A stretch of DNA of 44,329 bases from Bacteroidota bacterium (GTDB taxonomy: Bacteria; Bacteroidota; Bacteroidia; J057; JAJTIE01): NCBI GenBank assembly GCA_019638695.1, contig JAHBTG010000015.1, forward strand, positions 1 to 44,329, read 5' to 3'. How positions within the stretch are numbered: the first letter of the stretch is position 1; each line of letters opens with the position of its first letter. Positions 1-7,245 of this stretch are shown here, piece after piece. Made by a program: the position numbers and the translations under genes. The notes beneath the pieces are model-generated. The model saw only the letters and a list, made by a program, of their open reading frames with translations. It was not told the DNA's origin and did not search any database.

Positions 1-2
1 CC

Positions 3-317
3 TCCGGTAAACCGGAGCATATCCAGATGACTGCCGGCGATGTCATCCGGAACCTGCAGCTCTACATCGGCGAAGGGGGCGGCCTGCAGCTTACGCTGTT
101 CTTCAAGGAACAGGATGGCAGCGGGCTGCTAAGCGCTATGACAGGCCTGGACGATACGCTGGGCGTGCTTTCCCTGGTGAGCAAACCGGGGGTGCCCTTG
201 CAGGCCAGGGGGGAAAAGACGGCCAAGGTGCTGTCTATCGACAACCACATCCTGCAGTTTGAGCTGAACGGAGCCCATGCGCATTATACGGGGCAATTAC
301 AGCTCACCAACAAATAG
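3..317 (+). CDS. C-terminal part of an unrecognised protein (5' end outside window)
   Basis: The frame is open from the left edge of the window to the TAA at 315-317, so the visible 104 codons are most likely the end of a longer gene; the first ATG in frame (27) has no promoter or ribosome site that would make it a convincing start. The visible part alternates short hydrophobic and polar stretches (such as LQLTLFF and LQFELNG), as expected for a beta-rich domain, and shows no catalytic motif, signal peptide or membrane segment. I do not recognise the family. It is followed only 2 bases later by a promoter for the downstream tRNA, so it ends its own transcription unit. Confidence 0.6.
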   Translation, partial: SGKPEHIQMTAGDVIRNLQLYIGEGGGLQLTLFFKEQDGSGLLSAMTGLDDTLGVLSLVSKPGVPLQARGEKTAKVLSIDNHILQFELNGAHAHYTGQLQLTNK

Positions 318-319
318 CA

Positions 320-351
320 TTTGCGATTGTCGCCCCGGCCTTGTAATTTTG
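320..351 (+). promoter_or_regulatory. Bacteroidota-type promoter for the tRNA gene
   Basis: TTTG at 320-323 (-33 element) and TAATTTTG at 344-351 (-7 element, consensus TAnnTTTG) are 20 bases apart, as expected for the Bacteroidota primary sigma factor. Transcription would start about 5 bases before the tRNA. Confidence 0.7.
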
Positions 352-360
352 CCCCGCTTT

Positions 361-434
361 GGCGAGGTAGCTCAGGTGGTTAGAGCGCAGGATTCATAAC
401 CCTGAGGTCGGGGGTTCAATTCCCCCCCTCGCTA
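361..434 (+). tRNA. tRNA-Met (CAU anticodon, probably elongator)
   Basis: A full cloverleaf can be folded by eye: acceptor stem 361-367 with 427-433 (the first pair is G-U), D arm with GCTCAG...GAGC, anticodon loop TTCATAA with CAT at its centre, and a GGGGG/CCCCC T stem (410-414 with 422-426) around TTCAATT; the discriminator is A434. CCA is not encoded. The last pair of the anticodon stem is an A-C mismatch. A CAU anticodon can also belong to initiator Met or to Ile2 (lysidine-modified). The general form resembles elongator tRNA-Met, but Ile2 is not excluded without a covariance model. Confidence 0.92.
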
Positions 435-447
435 CAAATCTGCATGT

Positions 448-469
448 AAGGGGCCTCTGGCCCCTTTTT
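448..469 (+). terminator. Rho-independent terminator of the tRNA
   Basis: Perfect GGGGCC (450-455) / GGCCCC (459-464) stem with a TCT loop, followed by five T; A448-449 extend the stem by pairing with the first Ts. It lies 14 bases after the tRNA. Confidence 0.85.
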
Positions 470-583
470 GCTTATAGCCCCGACTCATGTGCACCAGTTG
501 GGGATCAGGTGATCCGTAATGGTTTCGAGGATCTATTCAACATAAGCCATATAGATACCGGTAGTCTTTTAACCCAAAAGAAA

Positions 584-605
584 AGCCCCTTGAATAAAAG
601 GGGCT
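584..605 (-). terminator. Rho-independent terminator after the 3-hydroxyacyl-CoA dehydrogenase gene
   Basis: An 8-bp stem (584-591 with 598-605, AGCCCCTT/AAGGGGCT) with a six-base loop; read on the minus strand it is followed by a T-rich run. It lies 25 bases beyond the stop codon at 631. The whole 318-630 gap therefore holds tRNA, promoter and two terminators, and nothing else recognisable. Confidence 0.8.
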
Positions 606-630
606 GATTATCAGGGAATTAGCGCTACAA

Positions 631-1497
631 CTAGGCAGCGTTGTAATCATAGAAGCCGCGGCCGGTTTTCCGCCCCAGGTGCCCGGCGTTCACCATATTG
701 ACCAGCAGGGGGCAGGGGGCGTATTTGGGATTGCCAAAGCCGTCATAAAGCACCCGCAGGATAGCGAGGCACACATCCAGCCCGATAAAATCGGCCAGGG
801 TAAGCGGGCCCATAGGGTGGTTCATCCCCAGCTTCATGATATTGTCAATGGCTTCTTTGGTAGCCACGCCCTCATGGAGGGTCCAGGCGGCTTCATTGAT
901 CATGGGCATCAGGATACGGTTGGCTACGAAACCGGGGTAGTCATTGCTGGCATGAGGCTCTTTGCCCAGGTCCTGGCTCAGGGCAATGGTATCGGCCAGT
1001 ACGGTGGCGGAAGTATCGTATCCGCTAATGATCTCTACCAGCTTCATCACCGGCACGGGGTTCATAAAATGCATGCCGATAACCTGTGCGGGCCGCTGGG
1101 TAACGGCGGCTATCTGGGTCACGGAAATTGAACTGGTATTGGTGGCCAGGATGGCATGGGCCGGTGCATGCGCATCCATCTCGCGAAATATCCTGAACTT
1201 CAGTTCTACATTTTCGGTAGCGGCTTCCACCACCAGGGCGCGGTCTTTGAGGGCTGCCGCCAGGTCTGTAGAAAGTTGAATGCGGGCCAGCGCGGCGGTC
1301 TTATCCGCCTCTGTAAGGGCGCCTTTGCTCACCTGACGATCCATATTTTTGCCAATGGTGGCGAATGCACGCTCCAGCGCGGCCTGCTGCACATCAATGA
1401 GATTGACCTCATAGCCGCTTTGGGCAAATACGTGGGCAATGCCGTTGCCCATAGTGCCGGCACCGATAACGGCTACTTTCTGAAATTTTGCTATCAT
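631..1497 (-). CDS. hbd: 3-hydroxybutyryl-CoA / 3-hydroxyacyl-CoA dehydrogenase
   Basis: NAD-dependent oxidation of 3-hydroxyacyl-CoA (or reduction of acetoacetyl-CoA) in the cytoplasm, part of short-chain fatty acid metabolism. The 288-aa product has the N-terminal Rossmann motif GAGTMGNGIA (about residues 12-21), the conserved segment HFMNPVPVMKLVEII with the catalytic His, and the C-terminal dimerisation domain with NRILMPMINEA, PMGPLTLADFIGLD and GRKTGRGFYDY. Length is typical for single-domain family members. I chose the ATG at 1497 instead of the upstream ATG at 1569: homology begins here, and a promoter -7 box (1539-1546) lies inside the longer frame. It is monocistronic, with its own terminator. 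Whether it works in beta-oxidation or in butyrate/PHB-type metabolism cannot be told from the neighbours. Confidence 0.93.
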   Translation of the reverse strand: MIAKFQKVAVIGAGTMGNGIAHVFAQSGYEVNLIDVQQAALERAFATIGKNMDRQVSKGALTEADKTAALARIQLSTDLAAALKDRALVVEAATENVELKFRIFREMDAHAPAHAILATNTSSISVTQIAAVTQRPAQVIGMHFMNPVPVMKLVEIISGYDTSATVLADTIALSQDLGKEPHASNDYPGFVANRILMPMINEAAWTLHEGVATKEAIDNIMKLGMNHPMGPLTLADFIGLDVCLAILRVLYDGFGNPKYAPCPLLVNMVNAGHLGRKTGRGFYDYNAA

Positions 1498-1538
1498 AAG
1501 ATTAGGTGGGTTGAATTCCTGGAAATAAACAAACAGCT

Positions 1539-1546
1539 CAAAATTA
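1539..1546 (-). promoter_or_regulatory. -7 promoter box of hbd
   Basis: TAATTTTG on the minus strand matches TAnnTTTG exactly; CTTG about 20 bases further upstream (1567-1570) may be the -33 element. The predicted leader is about 35-40 bases to the ATG at 1497. Confidence 0.55.
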
Positions 1547-1584
1547 GAGGCTGAATCCCAGTTACCCAAGTAAAATTTACACGC

Positions 1585-2724
1585 CTAGAGCAATGCCTGG
1601 CGCCAGGATTCCGGCAGATGGATGCTTCCGGCACACACTTGTGTGCGGGCTCCGGTGACTTCGGTCAGCACATTGGGCCTGCGAAGCAGGGTCATAAGCC
1701 CCAGGAAAGCAAAGATATAGGCCTCCTTGAAGTCTACCATCAACGGCGGCACTTCTGCCAGTGTAATCCCTCTGTCGGCAAGCTTGTCTGCCAGGCAGTG
1801 CATGAGAAAACTATGGTGCGCCCCTCCTCCGGTCACATAGAGGCTGCTGTCCCGGATATCAAACCGTTCCAGCTCTGCAAACAACCGGTGGGCCAGGTGG
1901 TGGCACCAGGTGTGCAACACATCTGCCGTGCACGCCAGGTAAGGCTCCAGGAGGGGCAGCACTTCCTGTTGCACAAACTCCCAGCCGAGCACACGCGGGG
2001 GCGGCATATAATAGAAGGGCAGCGCTTCCAGTTTATGAAGCAGTTCGGGGATCAGCGTGCCTCCGGCGGCCAGTTGCCCATGCGCATCGTATGCCTGGTC
2101 TGGCAACATCTGGTGCAGCACATGGTTCAGCACCAGGTTACAGGGCGCTACATCCCAGGCCGCATAGGGTTTGGGCCCGCGCTGGGTGTATACCTGCCAG
2201 CGACTATCCTGTGGGCGGAACACGCTGATATTGGCGATACCCCCGAGATTGAGGAACAAGGGGCTATCCCATAGCTGCTGCTCTCCCATAGGTACCAGCG
2301 GCGCCCCGGTACCTCCCTGAGCTACGTCCCTTGAGCGCAGGTCTCCCACCAGCGGACAATCGAGGTAGGTCACCAGGGTTTCCAGGCAACCTATCTGGGT
2401 GGTGAAGTGCTGTTCTTTGGGCTGGTGGAACACGGTGTGGCCGTGGGTAGCCACCCACTGCGGCGTCACCTGGTGCGTTACCAGGAAACGGCGGAGCAGG
2501 AGTCCCTGCAAATGCCCGAAATCCGTGTGCAGCTTGCCAAGCGCCTCTGCACTGCCTGCCGGCGCCAGGCGCAGGCGCCGCTGCCAGTCTGCGTCATAAG
2601 GCACGGTTTCTGCCAGCAGCAGTTCACCCTGCCAGCGGTCTGCTACCAGGGTGAACTGCGCCAGGCAAATATCCAGCCCGTCTGCACTGGTGCCGGACAT
2701 CAGGCCGATACCGGTGTAAGGCAT
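1585..2724 (-). CDS. anmK: Anhydro-N-acetylmuramic acid kinase
   Basis: Phosphorylates 1,6-anhydro-N-acetylmuramic acid with ring opening to MurNAc-6-phosphate, the cytoplasmic step of cell-wall recycling. The 379-aa product has the family signature GLMSGTSADGLD at residues 7-18 (phosphate binding), the VATHGHTVFHQP segment, RDVAQGGTGAPLVP with the catalytic Asp, LNLGGIANIS, and a C-terminal YVTGGGAHHSF nucleotide-binding motif, so all parts of the ASKHA fold are present. Length is normal. Its ATG shares one base with the TGA of the upstream gene (TGATG at 2722-2726), which predicts translational coupling with that secreted protein. Confidence 0.96.
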   Translation of the reverse strand: MPYTGIGLMSGTSADGLDICLAQFTLVADRWQGELLLAETVPYDADWQRRLRLAPAGSAEALGKLHTDFGHLQGLLLRRFLVTHQVTPQWVATHGHTVFHQPKEQHFTTQIGCLETLVTYLDCPLVGDLRSRDVAQGGTGAPLVPMGEQQLWDSPLFLNLGGIANISVFRPQDSRWQVYTQRGPKPYAAWDVAPCNLVLNHVLHQMLPDQAYDAHGQLAAGGTLIPELLHKLEALPFYYMPPPRVLGWEFVQQEVLPLLEPYLACTADVLHTWCHHLAHRLFAELERFDIRDSSLYVTGGGAHHSFLMHCLADKLADRGITLAEVPPLMVDFKEAYIFAFLGLMTLLRRPNVLTEVTGARTQVCAGSIHLPESWRQALL

Positions 2725-4235
2725 CAGTTAATGACGATACGGCCTATGCGGGTTGCTTTTGCCGTAATGGCCTGAATGATGACATCCCCATTCTTGCAAT
2801 CCAGGTAATACTTGGGACGGAGATATGATTTGATATCCTTTTTGCTGAAAAGCGCATATTTCTTGTACTGCCCACCGGGCTGCACAACAGCCATCATTGC
2901 CATGGATTTATTCCCCAGCTTCATATTCTTGAGTTTCTTATCCTCGTAGACATCCAGGTTTAATTTATTGTCATTATAGATAATATACACCTTGCCATTC
3001 TTCTCGGCGGCAATAATAGAAGAGAAGATTCCATTATCATTAATAGTATGTTGTGCTTTGGGAATACGGCAGTTCCACGCCAGTTTTCCGTCCTTATCCA
3101 GAGCAATAACCACTACATCCATATAATAGTAGTGATAAACGGTTCGCACATTCCCTTTACTGTCAGTATACGTGCTGATAATAAGTTCATACTGCTCAGC
3201 CACAACCGTCAGGCCCCCATCTTTGGCGGGTATCATCCGGCGGATGTAATAAGGCACTTTATCTGAATACTTAATCTTCTCGGGATACAACCCATCCACC
3301 TTATTGACAAACTTTTGAAGGATCTGCCCATTGGCCCCATTAAGTTTTACGATAAAGAAACCGGAGGTCACATCTGATCTTTTCTTTTCTGCATAAAAGC
3401 CGGTACACACCAGCGCATTAGAGAGATCTACCTTCATCTCAGCATCTTCTATGTAATACTCTCCCAGGTCAAGTTCATATTCCTGAACAGCACCTGTGGG
3501 ATTCTCCAGCTTTACGATCTTATAATAATAAGTAGACTGCCCACGGCTTCGTTCTTTGCGCTCTTTGTATATACGCATAAGCACGTATACGTTACCCATA
3601 TTGTCTATCTGCACCTGGGACATATCGGTGTTCTTATCCTTATGCGGCAGAGAGACCGATTTCTCCCAGATCACATCTTTCATGTTGCGGAAAACGACTC
3701 TAAAAGAGAATTTCTCTTCTTCGTTCCGCCGATACATTTCATCGCTGTAGAGCAGGAACATGCTGGAGTCTGGGGAAGGCACCACTCTAAATCCTCCTTT
3801 ATTATATTTTTTATTGGAAGTTATGGTAGCCATCTCCATAACACTCCCTTCTTTCTTGGCCTCCAGGTCAGATTGAGAAAGCAGGAGCTTGTGGGCATTA
3901 GATTTCTTGTCATAATACTCACTGAAATAATGGATAACTCCATCCATGATGTATGAAGTCTCAAAACGGATATTCTTTTCATCCGGGTTAAAAATATCTA
4001 CATCACGGGAGTATACCTCCTTCATCCTGCTATTAAGCTTCTGCAAATGGAATTTATACTTATTGCCACGATAAGCATACAGCACATAGGTATCATCCCC
4101 CACAATACCTGCATAGTCCTCCACATAGTATTTCTTATCTTTGAGCAGGTCTCCCCAGATAATATCCACATTTTGGGCAAATGCGCCTGAAACAAGCACC
4201 AGGGGTGTAAGCAGAAGGAGTAGATTTTTTTTCAT
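2724..4235 (-). CDS. Secreted protein of unknown function
   Basis: 503 residues beginning with a clear signal peptide (MKKN, a Leu-rich core, and SGAFAQ with cleavage after about residue 21). The mature part has no cysteine-rich, catalytic or sorting motif that I can name; it consists of many short beta-like stretches, often ending in aromatic residues, with repeated 'DxxGNVYVL'/'EKNGKVYIIY'-type strands (for example around residues 210 and 410), which may mean a beta-propeller-like fold. There is no T9SS C-terminal domain, so it is expected in the periplasm or outer membrane. The gene is distinctly AT-rich (3781-3840 has 19 G+C in 60 bases) compared with anmK. It overlaps anmK by one base and is divergent from the gene at 4299. 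Confidence 0.75.
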   Translation of the reverse strand: MKKNLLLLLTPLVLVSGAFAQNVDIIWGDLLKDKKYYVEDYAGIVGDDTYVLYAYRGNKYKFHLQKLNSRMKEVYSRDVDIFNPDEKNIRFETSYIMDGVIHYFSEYYDKKSNAHKLLLSQSDLEAKKEGSVMEMATITSNKKYNKGGFRVVPSPDSSMFLLYSDEMYRRNEEEKFSFRVVFRNMKDVIWEKSVSLPHKDKNTDMSQVQIDNMGNVYVLMRIYKERKERSRGQSTYYYKIVKLENPTGAVQEYELDLGEYYIEDAEMKVDLSNALVCTGFYAEKKRSDVTSGFFIVKLNGANGQILQKFVNKVDGLYPEKIKYSDKVPYYIRRMIPAKDGGLTVVAEQYELIISTYTDSKGNVRTVYHYYYMDVVVIALDKDGKLAWNCRIPKAQHTINDNGIFSSIIAAEKNGKVYIIYNDNKLNLDVYEDKKLKNMKLGNKSMAMMAVVQPGGQYKKYALFSKKDIKSYLRPKYYLDCKNGDVIIQAITAKATRIGRIVIN

Positions 4236-4279
4236 ATTGTATAAATCTTGGTTTTCTTTGAAAACTGATTTTCTTTGTG

Positions 4280-4287
4280 CAAAAATA
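4280..4287 (-). promoter_or_regulatory. -7 promoter box of the 503-aa secreted protein / anmK operon
   Basis: TATTTTTG on the minus strand fits TAnnTTTG; CTTG at 4311-4314 is a possible -33 element 23 bases upstream. It sits in the 63-base divergent gap and would give a leader of about 40 bases. Confidence 0.45.
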
Positions 4288-4298
4288 AAAAAATAGCT

Positions 4299-5069
4299 AT
4301 GCGCTTACCTCAAGTATCCTCTTTTTTAGGGTTTTTTCTTTACATTCAACTATTACTACCTCAGCAGGGACAAGCGCAGGACAGCACTTCTACCGAAACT
4401 CGGATCCGTGTATTTGAATATGGAGACCATGTCAAATCCTCTTCTCTGAGCACCTATAGTACGGCGTTCAAACTCAACCCATACGGACTGCTCAATGGAG
4501 AAATTCCGGTATTTGCCGAGCGGCGGATCACACCCAAAATCAGCCTGGAAGCCAGCCTGGGCATCACCATGAAAGATTATATAAGCCGCATGTACCAGCT
4601 TATGTGGGATGAAGAATATGAAAATCCGTTTGACAATGAACTGAGTGAGTTCCGAACACAAAAAACAGGTTATACCTACAGCCTGGCCTTTAGGTATTTC
4701 CCTTCTGCGGACTACGACGCCATTGAAGGTTTATTCTTCGGGATTATGTGGAAACACCGGGCACATTTCTCAGAGATAGATCCCGCGTCCATGAACGGGC
4801 GCTATCCGGAGGTCACATCTGTGGCCAAAGAGAAACGGGTAGTAAGAGACCTGGCGCTCATCTTTGGCCAGCAAATCTTCTGGGATGCCAATATATCCAG
4901 CGAGTGGATGATAGGCTTGGGCTACCGGAATACGGCAAATAAGTATCTGAACCTGATAGAGCAGCATGATCCTCAAACAGACACCTACGAACGTAAGGCA
5001 GTCATGCAGGAAAAACCCTTTACCGGGCCCTCTTTAATACTGGCCTGGAAACTCGGATTTGGCTTCTAA
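4299..5069 (+). CDS. Outer-membrane beta-barrel-like protein of unknown function
   Basis: 256 residues from the ATG at 4299 (a longer frame uses a TTG at 4275, which adds nothing to the signal peptide). The N-terminus is MRLPQVSSFLGFFLYIQLLL with a cut site near GQAQ. The mature chain has alternating amphipathic segments, an aromatic-rich pattern (YSLAFRYF, WMIGLGYR) and ends with a beta-strand terminating in Phe (LILAWKLGFGF), the classic end of an outer-membrane barrel. This resembles the DUF3575/outer membrane-beta-barrel type proteins common in Bacteroidota, but I cannot name the family. Moderately AT-rich, divergent from the 503-aa secreted protein; the two may be a functional pair (inference). 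Its TAA overlaps the opposite-strand gpx stop codon. Confidence 0.7.
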   Translation: MRLPQVSSFLGFFLYIQLLLPQQGQAQDSTSTETRIRVFEYGDHVKSSSLSTYSTAFKLNPYGLLNGEIPVFAERRITPKISLEASLGITMKDYISRMYQLMWDEEYENPFDNELSEFRTQKTGYTYSLAFRYFPSADYDAIEGLFFGIMWKHRAHFSEIDPASMNGRYPEVTSVAKEKRVVRDLALIFGQQIFWDANISSEWMIGLGYRNTANKYLNLIEQHDPQTDTYERKAVMQEKPFTGPSLILAWKLGFGF

Positions 5070-5542
5070 AGCTCCCGCGCAATCCTGTCCTGTACCTCTT
5101 CATCCAGCACAGACTGCTGGGGCTTGAACCAGGCCACCGGTTTACCCTGTTTGTTTACCAGGTATTTCTGGAAGTTCCACTGCACCTCCCCGCTTTTGGT
5201 GGCATCCTTCAGGAATTGATACAGCGGGTGAGCGGCCTCCCCCTTTACACTGATCTTCTCAAACATGGGGAAACTCACCCCGTAATTCCTTTGGCAAAAC
5301 TCCTGGATCTCCTCAGGAGAACCCGGTTCCTGGGCGCCAAAGTCATTGGCAGGAAATCCCAGGATCTCCAGCCCTTTGGGCTTCAGGCGGTCATACAGCT
5401 CCTGCAGTTCTGCATACTGGGGAGTGAGCCCGCATTTACTGGCCACATTGACCACAAGCACGGCCTTGCCGGCATAATCTGCCAGGGAAACCGGCTTGCC
5501 GTCCAGGCTGTTGAGGCCGAATTCATGGAGGGAAGAAGACAT
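5066..5542 (-). CDS. Glutathione peroxidase family thiol peroxidase (cytoplasmic)
   Basis: Reduces hydrogen and lipid hydroperoxides, in bacteria usually with thioredoxin as donor. The 158-aa product has the peroxidatic Cys37 in NVASKCGLTPQY, Gln71 in FPANDFGAQEPG, Trp122-Asn123 in WNFQKYLV (the Cys-Gln-Trp-Asn tetrad), and a second Cys83 in EEIQEFCQRNYG where thioredoxin-dependent members keep their resolving Cys. No selenocysteine and no signal peptide. It is 20 bases downstream of a paralogue and very likely co-transcribed with it. Its stop codon (5066-5068) overlaps the stop codon of the convergent gene (5067-5069). Confidence 0.95.
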   Translation of the reverse strand: MSSSLHEFGLNSLDGKPVSLADYAGKAVLVVNVASKCGLTPQYAELQELYDRLKPKGLEILGFPANDFGAQEPGSPEEIQEFCQRNYGVSFPMFEKISVKGEAAHPLYQFLKDATKSGEVQWNFQKYLVNKQGKPVAWFKPQQSVLDEEVQDRIAREL

Positions 5543-5562
5543 ATGATGAAGAAGGTTAGCAG

Positions 5563-6150
5563 TTACAGGAGTTTATTCAGCGCCGCTATAAAAGCAGGAT
5601 CATCGGGTTTCACGGCGCTTTTGAAATGAGCAGCGGGTTTACCGTCCTTACCCACCAGCACTTTGTTAAAGTTCCAGGAAATAGGCTCCCCGGTAGTTTC
5701 TGTGAGGTACCTGTAGAGGGGTGCCATATCATGGCCCTTCACGGAGATCTTGCTGAACAGCGGAAAGGTCACATTATAATTGGTACTGCAAAAGGACTTG
5801 ATATCCTTGTCCGTACCGGGTTCCTGGCCCATAAAGTTGTTAGCCGGGAAACCCAGCACCACCACGCCCTTGTCTGTATACTGTTCATAAAAAGCCTGCC
5901 AGTCGGCATACTGGCTGGTGTAGCCGCACTTGCTGGCCACATTGAGAAACACCAGCACCTTTCCCTTGTACTGAGACAGGCTCACATCCCGGCCTTCTAT
6001 ATCCTGCACAGTGAAATCATAGACACTGGCAGCTACAGGATGAGATTTTTTGCCTTTGGCAGAAACATCCTGCTGAGCGGTGGAGCAGGCTGCATTGCCC
6101 ACCAGGATAACCAGCAGGATAAGACGGATGTTGGAATAACGCATGACCAT
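5563..6150 (-). CDS. Glutathione peroxidase paralogue, exported (probable lipoprotein)
   Basis: 195 residues with the same catalytic set as its neighbour: Cys75 in NVASKCGYTSQY, Gln109 in FPANNFMGQEPG, the putative resolving Cys121 and Trp159-Asn160 in WNFNKVLV. Unlike the neighbour it has a hydrophobic N-terminus (RLILLVILVG) followed by NAACSTAQ, which reads as a lipobox with Cys22, although Asn at -3 is not ideal; simple signal peptidase I cleavage after TAQ is the alternative. It should act in the periplasm or at the envelope, so the pair would guard two compartments against lipid peroxides. Start is either ATG 6150 or ATG 6144; both keep the signal peptide. Confidence 0.92.
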   Translation of the reverse strand: MVMRYSNIRLILLVILVGNAACSTAQQDVSAKGKKSHPVAASVYDFTVQDIEGRDVSLSQYKGKVLVFLNVASKCGYTSQYADWQAFYEQYTDKGVVVLGFPANNFMGQEPGTDKDIKSFCSTNYNVTFPLFSKISVKGHDMAPLYRYLTETTGEPISWNFNKVLVGKDGKPAAHFKSAVKPDDPAFIAALNKLL

Positions 6151-6230
6151 GTGTTAAGATGGAAGTTCAAGATAAACAGATAACCCCAACGGCTTCCGGA
6201 AAAATTCACTGTTCACGCAAAAAAGCTGTA

Positions 6231-6238
6231 TACTTTTG
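6231..6238 (+). promoter_or_regulatory. -7 promoter box of the lipid A type acyltransferase gene
   Basis: TACTTTTG (extended TACTTTTGCAG) ends only 8 bases before the ATG at 6247, so the transcript should have a leader of at most a few bases. No good TTTG -33 element is seen at the expected distance. Confidence 0.6.
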
Positions 6239-6246
6239 CAGGTGAG

Positions 6247-7125
6247 ATGTCCCGGCTCGGTTTTTATATCGCCCTACCCTTTCTCTACCTGCTGGCCTAT
6301 ATGCCCATCAGGGTGTTGTATCTGCTGAGCAGCCTCCTGTATGTGCTGGTATATCACTTGCTGGGCTATCGCCGTAAGGTAGTGGAAACCAACCTGCGCA
6401 ATGCTTTCCCGGATAAAAGTCCGGCTGAGATCCGCCGGCTGAGCCGGAAATTCTACCGCTACCTGTGCGACCTGCTGCTGGAAACCTTCCAGACACTGCG
6501 GTTCAGCCGCCAGGAAGCGCTGCAACGCTGCCGGTTCACAGACAGCCACCTCTTTGAAGAGCTGGCAACCAGGGAGCAAAGCTGTATCATTGTTATGGGG
6601 CATTATGGCAACTGGGAATGGGGGGGCAACGCCATGAGCCTGCTGGGCAGCCACCAGCTCTATGTGATCTACCATCCCCTGAGTAATGCGCATTTTAACC
6701 GCTTTATCATACGTATGCGTACCCGGTTTGGCACGCGCCTGGTTCCCATGCAGGACTCCCTGCGCCAGATGCTGCGCATGCGCGGCGAGCGCACGGCCAC
6801 AGCTTTCATAGCAGACCAGACGCCTCCCCCACAGCACGCCTACTGGACCACTTTCCTGAACCAGGACACCCCTATCTTTTGGGGAACGGAAAAGATCGCC
6901 CGCAAGCTGAACCTGCCGGTAGTATATGCCGAGCTGGACAGGGAACGCCGCGGCAGATATACCATACGGCTGGAATTATTATGCGAGCACCCGGCAGATA
7001 CACCAGAAGGTTACCTGAGTGAACTGCACACCCAGCGGCTGGAGCAAACCATCCTGCGCAAGCCCGAATTATGGCTCTGGAGCCACCGCAGGTGGAAACA
7101 CACCAGACCACCCCTGCCTGCCTAG
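6247..7125 (+). CDS. LpxL/HtrB-family lysophospholipid / lipid A acyltransferase
   Basis: Transfers a secondary acyl chain onto a lipid A precursor or an aminolipid at the inner face of the cytoplasmic membrane. The 292-aa product has an N-terminal membrane anchor (residues about 6-38), the catalytic HX4E motif as His119-YGNW-Glu124 after IIVMG, and the C-terminal WLWSHRRWKHTRP signature found in LpxL/LpxM-type enzymes. Bacteroidota use this family both for lipid A and for N-acyl amino lipids, so the substrate is open. It precedes a fatty acid desaturase on the same strand, consistent with membrane lipid building. Confidence 0.88.
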   Translation: MSRLGFYIALPFLYLLAYMPIRVLYLLSSLLYVLVYHLLGYRRKVVETNLRNAFPDKSPAEIRRLSRKFYRYLCDLLLETFQTLRFSRQEALQRCRFTDSHLFEELATREQSCIIVMGHYGNWEWGGNAMSLLGSHQLYVIYHPLSNAHFNRFIIRMRTRFGTRLVPMQDSLRQMLRMRGERTATAFIADQTPPPQHAYWTTFLNQDTPIFWGTEKIARKLNLPVVYAELDRERRGRYTIRLELLCEHPADTPEGYLSELHTQRLEQTILRKPELWLWSHRRWKHTRPPLPA

Positions 7126-7245
7126 TATCTTTTCCTCAGCATACGCTGTTGTTTTAGAATGGAATTAGTCTGAACTTTAGGGGTTACTTTGCATGGCAGA
7201 ACTAATTATTCTCCCCATCTCTTTGTTACCGTAGAAATTCCCTCT

